Assembly (NCBI RefSeq): GCF_040954645.1
Contig: NC_092803.1
Span: 77,166,263-77,230,262 of the forward strand
Length of the DNA: 64,000 bases
Reading direction: 5' to 3'
DNA from: Diabrotica undecimpunctata
Taxonomy: Eukaryota > Arthropoda > Insecta > Coleoptera > Chrysomelidae
Part shown: one piece after another, positions 36,405 through 49,285 of the stretch
Position numbering within the stretch: position 1 is the first letter of the stretch
Layout of the letters: each line of letters opens with the position of its first letter
The notes under the pieces: model-generated
The model's input: only the letters and a program-made list of their open reading frames with translations
Told to the model about the DNA's origin: nothing
Databases searched by the model: none
Translations under genes and position numbers: made by a program

Positions 36405-39400
36405 CTAATCTAATTACTTTCAAAGCTAAACTTAAAATAATACAATGGAATGCTCGATCAGCTGTTGCTAACAAAAACAGCCTTCTCAACTTTTTAATAA
36501 CCGAAGATATTGATATAGCTTTAATAAGTGAAACCTGGTTTAAACGGGATGTTGTTTATAGTTATAGAGGTTATAATGTAATTCGCGAAGATCGGGATGA
36601 CGGCTATTCCGGAGTTGCTATTTTAATTAAAACTGGTATTCCCTTTGAAAACATAAAAATTAAAAAAAATTATAATAAAGAATTGCTTGCTTGTGGTATT
36701 AAAATCAACTATAACAAAAGTCATTTAACTTTACTCTCTGTATATAGGTGTCCGAAAGCTAAAACTAACACCGAAGATTGGGATAAGTTATTTTCTCAAT
36801 TAAAACACCCTTGTATCATTGGAGGAGATATGAACGCACATAATTCTCTGTGGGGCTCATCTAAAAATGATAAAACAGGCCATCAAATTGTGGAGACAAT
36901 TCAGAATCTAGATTATGTGGTAATGAATAATGGACAACCAACTTGCCAAACGAGACCAGGAAACACAGATTCCATGATTGATGTCACATTTTGCTCACCT
37001 TCTCTCTTTGATAAAATTTCGTGGTCTGTAGATACTGATACTTTGGGATCAAATCACTTCGTTATAAGGGTTGTAATCGATATCTTGGGAACTGATGCGA
37101 ATATCATTTATCCCAGCAGTAAGTGGAACATTAAAAAAGCCAATTGGTCATTATACTCTCAGTTTATTGAAACCTTATTAACTAACAACCCTCACGCCTA
37201 CTCAGACACGCAAGAAAAATATAATTTCCTTATTGACTGTATTAATGAAGCTTCTAAACAATCAATTTGTCAATATAAATCATTTAAATGTAAACGTACT
37301 CCCGCTCCGTGGTGGGATTCGGAATGTGATGAATCCGTTTCGGAAAGAAAGAAAGCATTAGTAAACTACAAAAAAAATCCTTCTCTTGAAAATTTTTGTA
37401 AATGCAAAGAAGTGAATGCTCGTGTCAAAAAATTCCTGAAATTGAAGGCCAAACAAAGTTGGGTTGAATGGTGTTCAAAATTAAATAAACAAACTTCATC
37501 TAGTCTTATTTGGAACCAAGCAAGGAAAATGAACAGGAAAAAAGTTAACTTTTCACTGCCTCTAAATAACACATGGGTAGACGACTTTTTTGATAAAATA
37601 GCTCCACCTTACGTAAATAACCAGATAGATGTAATACCATCTGAAACTCTCTCATCTGATCAGAATCATTTTCTCTTAACACCTTTTTCAAGAGCTGAAT
37701 TAGAGTTTGCCCTTGATAATCGCGTCAGTACCTCACCAGGATATGATGCAGTCAAATATCCTATGATACAAAATTTGCCAGATAACGCAAAAGAATTACT
37801 TTTGAATATATTTAACCAGATAATTATTGAGGGTAAAGGCATAATCGATTTTAAGCGTATTATAGTTGTCCCTATTCCCAAACCGGGAAAAAACCCTAAA
37901 TTAGCTGAAGCTTACCGACCTATATCATTATTATCATGTATATTGAAGACTCTTGAACGGATGATTAAAATTAGGTTAGATTGGTGGCTAAGGGATCAAA
38001 GTCCCTTACCCGCTAACCAACATGGCTTTAAGAAAGGTTATGGAACCTTAGATTCCTTAACAACACTTGTTGTAGACATTCAGAATAGTTTTTCCAGGAA
38101 CAGTTATGTACCTGCTTTATTTTTAGACATCGAAGGTGCTTACGACTCGGTATCTCTTACAATTCTCCAAGAAAAAATGATTAAATTTTTTCATATTCCA
38201 GCGCAGTTTGCTTCTAACGTTGTGAACTTGTACACAAATAGGATAATTTATTTAAAAGACAATCATACTCTTATAGGACCTAGACTTAATAACAAAGGAT
38301 TACCTCAGGGCTCCGTTTTGAGTCCTATTTTGTTTAACATTTACACAGCAGATCTACACAACATCACTATTACTAATATTGCATTTAATATTGTACAATA
38401 TGCTGATGATTTCTGTTTGTATACAGAACACAAAAAATATCAGCAATCCATTGAAAACCTGAATGAAGTGTACGGATTCCATAAAAAATGGTTTATAGAA
38501 AATGGTTTCGAATTATCCTGCAGTAAATCACAAGTTTGTTTATTTACCAGACATAACTTTCCTAATGCTAGTACAATAAATTTAGGTGGGCACCAATTTT
38601 TCCTTAAAAACACAATTAAATATCTGGGAATGATACTCGACCAGAAATTGACCTGGAAGTTACATATTGATGACATGTTGAACAGATGCAATAAGGGATT
38701 AAACTTTCTTAAATCAATTAATAAAACTTGGTGGGGATCGGATGTTGAAGTAAGTTTATTATTTTACAAAGCTTACATACGATCTATTTTGGATTACGGA
38801 AGTGTTTTGTATGGATCAGCAAGTAATGTACTACTAAACAAAATCAACGTTTTACAGAACTCAGCCTTACGAATATGTTTAGGAGCCATGAGATCCACTC
38901 CAGTACAAGCTTTATATTTGGAAGCCTTAGAACCTCCTTTAAATATAAGACGAAGGTTTTTGTCCAAAAAATATTTAATGAAAGTATACTTACTGAACTC
39001 ATCTCTATACGAAAAGATAGTCACTTTGAATTGCCATGACCTGACAAATAAATATTGGCAAAAAAAGAAATCTCCCTTACTTTGCGAAGCGTATAATCAA
39101 AATATAGCACTTTTAAAAAATATAGATAGAACGAACTATATATTCAAAAATTACTCTTCTTTCTTTTTACATACAGATATTATTGTACCAAATTATAGTG
39201 AAAATATATATTTAAATAAAAATATTGTTCTATCTTTAACAAGCAAATACAAAGAGGCAATAACTCTATATACAGATGCGTCTAAATCTCCAGATGGAAC
39301 CGGATGCGCTTTTTTTATACCATCGGAACATATAGAAAAGAAATTCAAACTGAACCCGGAAACTTCGATTTATACAGCAGAGGCTATTGCAATATATGAA

Positions 39401-40231
39401 GCTTTATTATATGTAGCTGAAGTTGAGTTTGCCCATATTCTAATTCTGTCGGACTCCTTAGCAGTGTTAAAATCCATTGGTAAATATGGACCACCTAACT
39501 TACAAGACTGCCCATACATTTATAGAATTAAACATATTATTCAAACTCTTTTAACTAAAGGAATCAATGTACATTTTCTCTGGATTAAAGCACATGCAGG
39601 ATTTGAACATAATGAATATGTCGACTTATTAGCCAAAGAAAGCATTTTATCCGATAATGGTATTCTACATAAAGTAACGCTTTCTGACAGTATTGTTTCT
39701 TGCAAGTTAACATTGCTTCGAGAGTGGAGCTACCAGTGGAAGGAATACTCTTTTGTGAACCAAAATAGATACTCGATAATTCAGCCAGATATTCCCAAAT
39801 TTCCTTGGTACAAGTCTTTTAGAGCTTCCAGGAGGCACATAACCTCCATTATTAGAATACGTTTCGGACACGCATGTTATCCAAAGCACTTATTTAAAAT
39901 AAAGGTTTTGGATGATGACAAATGTGAGCATTGTGGAGAGGAAAGTGATTTAGATCATATATTTTTTGGTTGTTCTAAAAACAGAGTCTGCTCATCCAAA
40001 CTTATAAATGATTTATTAAAATATAAAATAGCAGCTCCTTGGAATATACTATATTTATTATCACTTGGCTCTGTAGATATTTACAACTCCTTAATTCAAT
40101 TTTTAAAAGACAGCAAATTATCATTACAATTCTCTAAAAATTATTTAGTTAATCTTGTTACCTTTGTTTTAAACCATTTGTATAACTTCCTCCTCTCCGT
40201 GACCCAGTGTTGTTGTGTCTTATATAAATAA
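36405..40231 (+). CDS. I-like LINE ORF2: endonuclease, reverse transcriptase, RNase H, intact
   Basis: One open frame of about 1275 codons with no stop. It starts right after the ORF1 stop (KLKIIQWNARSAVANKNSLL); no ATG precedes the endonuclease start, so initiation may couple to ORF1 termination. Endonuclease: IQWNARS, LISETWF, GGDMNAHNSLWGS, GSNHFVI (usual SDH is now SNH). Reverse transcriptase: STSPGYDAV, AYRPISLLSCILKTLERMI, FLDIEGAYDSVS, GLPQGSVLSPILFNIYT, VQYADDFCLYTE, KYLGMILDQKLTW. RNase H: TLYTDASKSPDGTGCAFF, TAEAIAIYEAL, ILSDSLAVLKSI, WIKAHAGFEHNEYVD. C-terminal knuckle CEHCGEESDLDHIFFGC. The frame could still make a complete protein. Confidence 0.92.
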
Positions 40232-40404
40232 ATGCCTTGATAGGTCCCTAGGCGAGAAGAGTGTGTCCCTGTTCTCCTAATATCGATGTAATAGTCTTTT
40301 ATTTTGATAGGGCATTTAGGTAAATAATTATAATGATGACTGTCTTAGTCCTTTTGTGTCTGGCTGTATGACGATAAGTCTAAGCCAAAAAAACAAAAAA
40401 AAAA
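40232..40404 (+). other. 3' UTR and A-rich tail of the I-like LINE
   Basis: Non-coding; contains GTCTAAGCC just before an A-rich run that ends at the target duplication. This region would be the recognition site for its own reverse transcriptase. Confidence 0.75.
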
Positions 40405-40415
40405 ACCATGCATTT
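40405..40415. repeat. Right target duplication of the I-like LINE
   Basis: Exact copy of 34864-34874. Confidence 0.93.
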
Positions 40416-40625
40416 TGTCTTATTTGGTGAAATAAACATGTTACATTTTCTGGCGGTTATACTAAATTGGTGCAGCATACGTTGTAAATCATCTTCATTC
40501 TGAGAGAGTAGTATTGCGTCTTCTGCATAGGAGATTATTTGTTGTTTTTCTCCCATTTGGTATCCTTTTATAGTTCTTACTTTTTTTTATTTCATCCATA
40601 TTCAGGTTGAATAAAAGAGAACTCT
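40416..40625 (-). pseudogene. RTE-like LINE, 5'-most segment of the interrupted copy
   Basis: Read leftward: RTIKGYQMGEKQQIISYAED, AILLSQNEDDLQRMLHQFSI, TARKCNMFISPNKTK. The catalytic YADD reads YAED here. The copy is truncated at about 40625, as usual for LINEs. Segments 40416-40625, 34762-34874 and 28412-28848 form one protein order once the two inserted LINEs are removed. Confidence 0.8.
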
Positions 40626-42330
40626 ACGGTTCACTCTACACAAAAAGTGCTAATTAATATTTTTGTTCAAAATTACCTCCGCTACATTTTGTATTTAAAA
40701 CATTTTTTTCTACGGCGTACAGATTATTGGTAAATCGATTTTTTTTGTCTCCTACCCCAAGAGGGCATTTTAGGGAGAAGCCGGGGGTAAGTGGTAAACT
40801 TTTTTGAAAAATTGATATTCTCAGCAAAATTCAGCTTGTTCGTATGATTTTTAGAGATTCAATGTCATGTTCGTCTCTGACGACTAAAGTATACGTAAAA
40901 TATGGAACAATAAAAATAATTATTTATTAGGCAATTAGAAAAAATTGTTCCTGATTGCTCCTGATTGCTCCATATTTAGAAACAGACCTTGTAGGTCGTT
41001 TGTGATACTAATAGGACCTATTAAAAAATATAAAAACAATTTACCTTTATCAAACGTCAGGAAGAAGTAAAATAGTTACCTGAAACAAAAAAGAATGGTT
41101 AATAAAGTTAGATTTTCGATAGTTTTTTATTATTAGAATAAATCTTATATACTTTTAAATGCTAAAATTTTTTGCTGATATTAGATGAGGCGATGTATAT
41201 ACAATATGTTAATATCTTTTCAAAAAGTAATAAAAATTTAAAGTTTTAGAGTAGATGCACTAATATACTAATCTTCATTACTAAATATTGAAGACAACTT
41301 CGATTCACTGACCCAATGTTATCATCTTCTTCGTTAGGTACCATATTAAGTTCCCCTAACGTTGGCAATATTTTGAAATAATTATTTTAGTTTATTTTTT
41401 TTTTTCGATCTTATTCATTTATAAACTTATTTTTTTTTTTGTGTCTCTTCCATTTTACTATTGTTATTCTAAAAATAGTTAGCGCTCAACTCTTAGATCA
41501 ACTTTCTATTTACTAAATATTCTGTCATAATCCTAAGTCCAATTTTATTTTTCACTTAAAGTTCAGACTCCATCATTACATTCTATGCCGTGACACATAA
41601 AATTTCTACGTGCATTTCAGTGGGCAAAGTATATCTCTCTGTTGATTACACTTTGACTTCTGTTATGTCAGCTGTACCTAAAAATAGAAAAGGAAGTTGT
41701 CGTTCATCTATAAAAAGGCATGCTTTCATTAAAAATTCATTTATATCATTAACTCTTTGAGTTACATTTGAGTACATTTCTAGTTGATTAATTTTTTTGT
41801 ATCTGTCTTTTTATGATTTTTATTTCACTTTTATACATATCTAACATCCAAAACACGTGCTTTTTTTCAAATCATGTGCCGTTAGTGTCTAATGTAATTT
41901 AACTAATTTGTTTAATAATAATTATTATTCATTTGCTCTGTTGTTTTAAGGGACTCTTCCTGTCTTATCCCATTGCCAGCTTCAATAGGCTCAGTTAGTT
42001 TTTCTTCTACTTTTACTTTTATTGTGTTGTTTTGGTAGATATTTTCGATCGTTTTGTTCATTCCTAGAGGTATCTCTTTTGCGTAAAATAAGTGGATAAG
42101 CTCAATCCCAACAAATAGTAATTGCATTAAGATGTCATAAGAAAATATCTTTAGAACAGTGTTAATTAATCATAATAAGGTATAGCTGATTTAAAAATTT
42201 TGAAAGGAATAAATAATAATAAAGAGAACAAAATAAATAAGACCCGGTGGGAAACGTTTAGGATCAACCTGTAAAAGGGATTGATATAGGTACGACCCAA
42301 CAGAAATTTATGAAGAAATGTAATTTGCAT
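40626..42330. other. No gene recognised
   Basis: AT-rich with T homopolymers. A block around 40740-40980 (CCCCAAGAGGGCATTTTAGG, a doubled CTGATTGCTC) looks repeat-like but has no ends or coding I can name. Confidence 0.4.
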
Positions 42331-43100
42331 GCCGATTCTGCAGATAATAGTGAAGCGAATGATGATGAGTGAAAAACTTATAATTTTTTAAAGACATTGG
42401 AAACGCCGCACAATTAATTGCCTGCAAAAGCATACCAGAAGCAGATGAAAAAGAAGTTGTATGTCACAATCATACCACTGTCTATTCACTAACTAATTTC
42501 TAAAAAGAATCGGAAAGAAGAGTAGGACACCAGTTAAATCGTGGACTATATAGACAGCTTAAAACTAAACTACCCAAAACACCCTTCTCTTTGTTCAGCT
42601 CTCCATCAACCAAATAATGCATGGACACGACCTGATCAGAAAAATGCTGAGATGCTGGCGCTCTACTTACCCACTGTTTCTAAAGTTGATCCTCAAGATT
42701 ACAAAATATCAAATAGAAGCTACTATCTCCAAATACGTCAAAAGATCAACTAGTTGTTTATCAAGAGATAAGTCCACGTCAAGCACTAGGTTACTAACTA
42801 ATAACAGGAGAAATATTAAAACACTTATCTCGTAAAACTATAGTCCTACTTACTGTAATCTTTAATCGCATCTTCATATTATTCTAAAGTATGCTCTTGT
42901 CCACTAAAGAGAAATACTCTGAAATTATCTCAAAACAAACACGCCCCTTCAAATATCGACCAATCAGTCTACTCGTCATCCCGAATAAATAGTTTGAAAT
43001 GTTTCTTGCTGATATTAAATAGATCATAAGAACATCCGTTACCATGAAATATTACTGTTTATCAGAAAATAAAAGCAATCAACACCCCAATATGTGGATA
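42331..43100 (+). pseudogene. Jockey-like LINE reverse transcriptase relic
   Basis: DYIDSLKLNYPKHPSLCSAL and HQPNNAWTRPDQKNAEMLAL (42541-42660) match the linker before the reverse transcriptase in Jockey-like ORF2. Further on come LISRKTIVLLTVIFNRIF and FKYRPISLLVIPNK followed by FEMFLADIK. At least two frame changes and several stops. Confidence 0.6.
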
Positions 43101-43370
43101 GGATAATTTAATGAGTTATACATTTTTTTAACTATATTTCTGATCATTGCGTACATGTGCTCTGAAGTATTTTATTACAATTAGCATAATGTTCTTCTCC
43201 CATATCAAATGGTCAGAAAATTTTAATAAGCAAAAAACAACTAGAGAAACGTTTCTTTAATAAGAATGTAAATTATGAACTCTTCTAATTCTCAATTATA
43301 TTGTACATTTTTTAACGATAAACATTGGTAAGGTGACTTTATTTAAATATATGTCGACAACTTAATAAGT

Positions 43371-43417
43371 ATTCTAGTATTCTATGGCCCCAAAGCCAGT
43401 ATTCTATGGCCCCAAAT
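43371..43417. repeat. Small tandem duplication
   Basis: AGTATTCTATGGCCCCAAA occurs twice, separated by GCC. Confidence 0.8.
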
Positions 43418-43499
43418 AATTAATATTTTGGCGTACAAATATTTCCTCTTTTCTTCATTTATTCGAAGACCCAGACTTTTATAAAAACAAACTTAAGTT

Positions 43500-44200
43500 T
43501 GGGAATATGACTGATACCTCGACGATGCGCAGTGAATCGTGTTTACTTGTATTACCATGGAAACGACCAGTGTACTGCTTGCCAGTGTCGTAGTTTGAGA
43601 AGTACGTATCGCAGAGAGTGTTTGACTTATTGATTTGATCGTGTTGGATATTTTATTAGTTTTTTTATATTAGTGTTTAGTACATTGGTAGTAGTAATTA
43701 GTGTATTATCAAGTCATTTAGTGTAGCTATAGTGTGTTTAGTTTAGTTATTAATAATAGTTACTTAACAATATGGCTCCTAAAAAGATAGGAACAAAAAA
43801 AACCATCATACTTTTGAACAGATACTCTTCAAATCGTCTCAAACAAATTGCAGTTGGTGAAAACCAGAAGACAACTGGAGTATCCTAATTAAAAGTTATG
43901 TTATTGGTTTAAAACAAATAGAATATTTAAAGCAGATAATTCAATTTCGATCTGAGGGTAGAACCATAATTTATACCGATGAAAGATATATAGGTGCACA
44001 TCAGCCATACAGATCTAATGTTTTCGGTTAACGATTTCTAAGTGCAAAAGGCTGATTATTGTTTATGCTCGAGGAGAGACTGGATTTGTACCTAACAATG
44101 TGTGCGTTAATAGGCGTGTGAATTTTTCAATCAGGTGCATGTTTATAATTAAAAAGTCAATTGTTATAACAATAACAGTTTATTGAAACTCTTCCTTCGT
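43500..44200 (+). pseudogene. DDE transposase relic (IS630/Tc1/mariner-like, family not named)
   Basis: A TTTAGTGT-rich leader precedes ATG 43773 (MAPKKIGTKKTIILLNRYSS). A later frame reads IIQFRSEGRTIIYTDERYIG (first catalytic Asp), then SAKG and, after a frame change, RLIIVYARGETGFVPNNVCV-like sequence near 44040-44110. This fits a DDE transposase group of insects with a VHAGG...GFVPN-type block. The C-terminal half with the other catalytic residues is missing. Confidence 0.5.
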
Positions 44201-44369
44201 GGTAATGTTAATAAATTGTAAGTATTGAGGAATTTTGTTATTTATTAAAGTACTATTTTACTCATTATTTTTCGAGTGCAATGGACTATAAACTTCATAA
44301 TCATTAAAAACTATGAAAATAAAAATTAACAAATTCATTCTTAACTTAATTGAATATACTTATGAAAAA

Positions 44370-45260
44370 TTATTTTACATCTACATGTTTCCGCCAGCCA
44401 CTGGTACAAACAGTCCGCCCACCTGCGCTAAACACTACGTCACATTCCCAAACTGAAATTTGTTGCACTTTACCTGCTTCGTTCTCGAGTTGTAAAAACA
44501 CTTCTCTAACATTTCTTAAAGAATAAGCGACTGCATTTAGATCATTAGCAAAGGACATCAATAGTTTTGACCCTCAATTTGCTAATCCCCTGTCAGCTTA
44601 GACGATATTTGACGTATTGCATATTTTAAGACCAAATTAAATAACAACTTTGATAGGCGGTCGGAAATATTTGTCGGATCGTAAATATTTGATGTATTGT
44701 TAACTTTCCAGCACAAAAGGTAGTCGCGTAGAATATCTGGCGAATATGGAGTGAGCCTCTTTAGCAAGAATTGATAAAACTTTATATGCTGTATTAATAA
44801 GCAATATAGTTTCGAAATTGTTCTTCATCTCCCTTCTTATGTATACATATTAGAACGCTTCCATGCCATTCCCTAGGCATTTTCTGTTGTTGCGATACTC
44901 TTAGAAACAATTTTTGATGTAAAACGTTTCTCCCTTTTTTATCAATTCTCCATTTATACCATCATTTCCTGGCGCTTTATGATCCTTAAGATATGCTATA
45001 GCATTCTTTACTTGGTGTTGGTGCTGGTATTTCCATATCTGCAGAATAGAATGCAATATCTACTGGAATTTTACGCCATCGTTCGACGATTTCTATTTCT
45101 ATCATTATTAGTTGTTTACCTTCTTCATTTCTCATAGCTTGCGTTACTCCAACAGTTCCACCCTGTCTGACTGTCTTCACTTCCCTAAAGAATTTTCTTA
45201 CCTGATTCGTCTCGCCACTGAAGCCCATAGATGTGTAACTAACATATTGATCATATTGAT
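44370..45260 (-). pseudogene. LINE reverse transcriptase relic, minus strand
   Basis: Read leftward from 45230: KFFREVKTVRQGGTVGVTQA, NEEGKQLIMIEIEIVERWRK, YLKDHKAPGNDGING, KKMPREW-type sequence with GSVLICIHKKGDEEQFRNY, LKRLTPYSPDILRDY, LSKLLFNLVLKYAIRQ and SFANDLNAVAYSLRNV, where the catalytic YADD became FAND. Order is that of an RTE-like or related reverse transcriptase. Many breaks. Confidence 0.65.
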
Positions 45261-46335
45261 AATTAATAATGTTATAGATTCTTTAAACAATACACTCATG
45301 TTTTAATGTTAAAAGATAAATAAATAATTGTTTACTGTCAGTATTTGTATTTAACTGTATAATAAATCATTTCTCTTTTTAATGTTGCAATTAATCTTTT
45401 TACATATAATACTGACATAATGCGTCCCCTATTTACTCAACATTTTCAAAAGCCACAGTGTCATCTCAACCTCTCACACGATCCATGAGTATGCGGTTAT
45501 ATGGAGAAAAAATAACAACATAACGCCAGAAGTTACTATCGATTAAAGGCGAGACAAAAATTCGGATGAGTCGAAAGGTCTAACATTTCATGAAAGGCCA
45601 ACCGGGAAGTTTTTGTTTTGATAAATGGCCGAGCAGAGAATCGCTAAATGTTAAATGAAATTGACAGAGAAAAAAACGCATCGCCATTCGGAGGAAAATG
45701 TTGTATGTTGCGAAATGAATTTTCTAGCAAGTAGTAGATAAAAGTAATTCTGTGAACATACAAACAAAATGTAGCGTATTGACTTTATTAGTTAAACATG
45801 AGTAGTAGTTTACAAACTTTGTTTATTTAGAATTATTTATACAGGGTTGACAACGTACAGCTGGGCATCTTCAAATTATATATTAACAAATACAAAACGA
45901 ATTCCATAATTTGTTCCTATTGTAGTATTATTCAGTTCTCTATTACTGATAAGGATTTACATATTTTTCATTGTATATCTTCTCACAATCTCTTCAGATT
46001 TTTCTGTTCTATGCAAACTATTCTTATGCAAACTGTCTCTTTTTTATAACACAAACAGCGAGCCAGAGGTTAAAACTGGCTGAATATGAAGACTTGGATT
46101 GAATAATCCTTCGTCGAAATAATTTCCAAGTCGAGTTGGTAGTAAATATTAATTTGCTGATTTTAAACCACTTTATTTTGTGTAGCACAACTACAAAAAT
46201 ATTTTGTTACAAAACGTGTTTGATAAATATTAATTTTATAAGTTATTTTTTTGCTATATACGAAGAGAGTATTACGTAGTTACGAATAAGTTTTGCAAAG
46301 TGACCGAGCTTATTATTATGCTCGCGAGATGAAAA
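45261..46335. other. No gene recognised
   Basis: AT-rich; no frame or repeat ends recognised. Confidence 0.4.
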
Positions 46336-46900
46336 GTTAGTCTGACTTTGGGCGCGGTGACCGGCTTCAGCAATGAATATATTTTTCTTTATGTGCCGTG
46401 CTTGTTTTCAAGCGTTGGCTATCGTCGTATTAACAAGCTGATGAACTGTTTCTTGATCGGTCGCCAGATGAAACCATGCCCATTGTCTAATGTTACGCAG
46501 CCAGGACAGTTACTTTCTTCCGACCGAGCGTTTTTCTTCGATTTTGCCCTGAATGATTAACCGGAGTAAGAGATATTTAGGTGTTCTCATTATATGGCCG
46601 AAGTATTTGACCTTTCTTAATTTGATGATGTTGATCAATTCTTTGTGCATGGTCTCTAGCACACGTTCATTAGATATGTGTTGTGTCCACGGGATTATAA
46701 GCATGCGACGATAACAACAAAACTCGAACGCTTCTAATTTATTAAGATTTTTTTATTTTTGTTGTCCAGTTTTCACATCCATAGAACAAAGCGGATCAGA
46801 CGTAGCACTTCAATACTTTTAGACGTGTGGTCAATGGCAAACCTCTACTGCACAATACAGAACGACAGTGCAATTTCTATTCAAGTCGAAATATCCTTGT
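46336..46900 (-). pseudogene. RTE-like LINE C-terminal fragment
   Basis: Read leftward: LPLTTRLKVLKCYV, SALFYGCENWTTK, LIIPWTQHISNERVLETMHK, KVKYFGHIMRTPKYLLLRLI, IQGKIEEKRSVGRK and LSWLRNIRQW. Clearly the region after the reverse transcriptase domain, as in the 3.5-5.2 kb copy. Two frame changes and stops. Confidence 0.75.
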
Positions 46901-47300
46901 CACTTTTAACCATGCAGAAGTAAATAAATAATGCCACAATTGCCGCTACAACCCAACAATTCATAGAAAAGCAGCAAATCGCCAGTGCTAACGGCTTTAA
47001 CGAATTTCCATAAAGTGGGTTAGTTCTTGACATAACTTCAGCAATAATTTATTTTTGTCATATATTGGCCAAAAAAATTTATAAATAAAATATTAAGCTA
47101 AAATATTTAATATCTTTTGAGTAAGTAGTCCAAAAACAATAAAAGCCTAATGACATATTTCCGATTAGAGAAGAATAAACGAGGGTAACGGAAATTTTCG
47201 ACTGGTTTTGTTTGAGGACGAAGTATATCGGACGCAAACATGATACGGAGGCGTATTTTAAATAACTAATTGTAACAGAAAAAATAAAAATACTTAATGG
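46901..47300. other. No gene recognised
   Basis: AT-rich flank of the solo LTR. Confidence 0.4.
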
Positions 47301-47304
47301 TATT

Positions 47305-49281
47305 GTAACGGATTAAAAAAAAAGGGAAAGGACTGCGATGGTCAAGCCAATGTTGCAAATAATGAAAAGGGAAAAAAACAAAGGGTTAATCTTTTAAGTG
47401 GAAATTATATTTAATGAAGATAAACTGTAGTGAATCAGAATATTTGTGGTTAAATAAGATGGTTAAACAACAGGGAATGTAACCAATACAGGAGAAAATA
47501 TAAGGCTTACTTTAAACACTACAAGAGAATCGGCTTAGCTCAAGAGAATGAGAGTTGTGCTCAGAGAGAAGGTCGGCACGTTTGCTTGCCTGTAGTAAAA
47601 GATAGTTAGATCAATCTTAAGATGATCTTGAGATGGGCGCCAGGGTGAATTTTGAATATAACACCAATTTGGGGTATCTATAGTTATACACTAACTGAAA
47701 AATAAAAGATTATGGGAAAACAAATAAAAATCTGTAATGCTCTATACACTATATTAAATATAATCTTAATTTACTTATATCCCCAAAACAAATATGTATT
47801 ATATACCAAACAATGTCTAAAATATATTCCCTAAAATATTTATATACAAAAACAGTTAGGTATCTAAAAGTATGAAAAAAATAATATGACCCCAAAATAT
47901 AAATATTTACAAAAAAATTGATCTACCCAGTCCTTTGACAATGAGGTAAATTGGTAAATATGTAAATTGGTATGAGTAAATAGTACTTAAAATAGCACAC
48001 AACAATTAAATAATTAGACAAATTATTAAAGGAGGCAGTTTTAAAGTATGCAATAGTCAATTAAGTAACTAGACCAGTACACAACTTACATCAATTTAAC
48101 AAAATAAAGGTACGTACTAGTAACCATAAAATGGGATAATGTATCCTGACAACTTATGTTGTTATGTAAAATATTAATAAATGAATAAATTAAAGATAAA
48201 GTAGAAATGTAAAAATGAAGGCAAGTAAAAGGATTCAAAGAGTTGAGGGTACTAACCAGGGATTGTGCACAAATCTGTTTCGTAACCCACTTAGGCTGAA
48301 TGCCTAAGTATCCGAGGATATAATATATAATATAAAAAAAATTTAAATTTAAATTATTAATACTTTAGAAAAAATAAATAATGTCCTCAGTAGCCTTGTT
48401 ACTGGTAAGGAAGTTCCCTAAGAAGTGGTCTATTGTCCAGGTAGTGGATGGACTCTGAGGTGGCTCTGCTTATATTCACTAAAGTCAAAGCTGAGTAGGA
48501 CTGGCAGACCAACTAGAAAATTCCAACTTAATATGGCTTCTTTGCCCAAAATCAACGTCCAACTCTTCCCAAATCCAAGTATTTCCCAACTTAAAAAAAT
48601 TCTTCCCCAAAATTAAAGTCCTAAGATTGCAGCCGGCAGGCTACAAACGAACAAAAAGAACCTTTTTATTCCGTGTTCTTATACTTATTAGTTTTTGTTC
48701 AAATAACAAAAACTAGAATATATTGGTCATTAAGTGACCTTGACTCAAATATTTAATATTTTCATACTGAAATTTACTTATATATGTATATATAAACAAT
48801 GATGGTTTGATATTTCTACTAAGGTGATACATGATTAAGGACTTGTAATATTTAAATGGAGATAATACATGTATGGAAAGTAACTTACCAGAACCTCGGA
48901 GGGTTTTTCCAATAAAAAAAATAACGTAACTTTCTAACGAAAAACTTCTTCAAAATCAAACTCTTCACATTTTCCCAAAAATAATAACTTAAAAGTTGTT
49001 CTATCCCTGCTGCTAAGTTCTGCCTGCCGTGATAACTTAACTTCTCTTCTCGGAGTTCCCTTCCAAAATGACCAGAATTCCCTTCAAGAAGGTTAGGTTT
49101 CCAATGACAAGGGAATCGATTATATTATCAAACGATATAACGATGTTCGAAAGTCATAAAATGAAATATTAGAGATCGTATTGTGGGTTGCATACACCAA
49201 CGGCGGCAAATTAGTAGCCAATGCAGGGATCCGGTTGGCTAACATTCAAAATGTTAGATTATTAACGATCATATCGTTACA
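47305..49281. mobile_element. Probable solo LTR, 1977 bp, GTAT target duplication
   Basis: Starts TGTAACG and ends CGTTACA (7-bp inverted tips, TG...CA), flanked by GTAT at 47301-47304 and GTAT at 49282-49285. No element coding lies between, and no internal direct repeat was noticed. This is the footprint left when the two LTRs of a retroelement recombine. It could instead be one unusual non-coding element. Its LTR is unrelated to the 13.3-19.0 kb LTR. Confidence 0.72.
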
Positions 49282-49285
49282 GTAT

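Larger units (their letters stand above)
34875..40404 (+). mobile_element. Full-length I-like LINE
   Basis: 5530 bp between exact 11-bp duplications. It starts CAGTCGAAGCG, a start type common in I/Jockey LINEs that carry an internal promoter, has a 160-base leader, ORF1 with zinc knuckles, ORF2 with RNase H, a 3' UTR and an A-rich tail (about 40387-40404). AT-rich, unlike the LOA-like neighbour. Inserted into the same RTE-like relic, in the orientation opposite to that relic. Confidence 0.92.

Noticed and set aside
48425..48616. 63-codon frame inside the solo LTR
   Set aside because: No similarity to element proteins and a length expected by chance.
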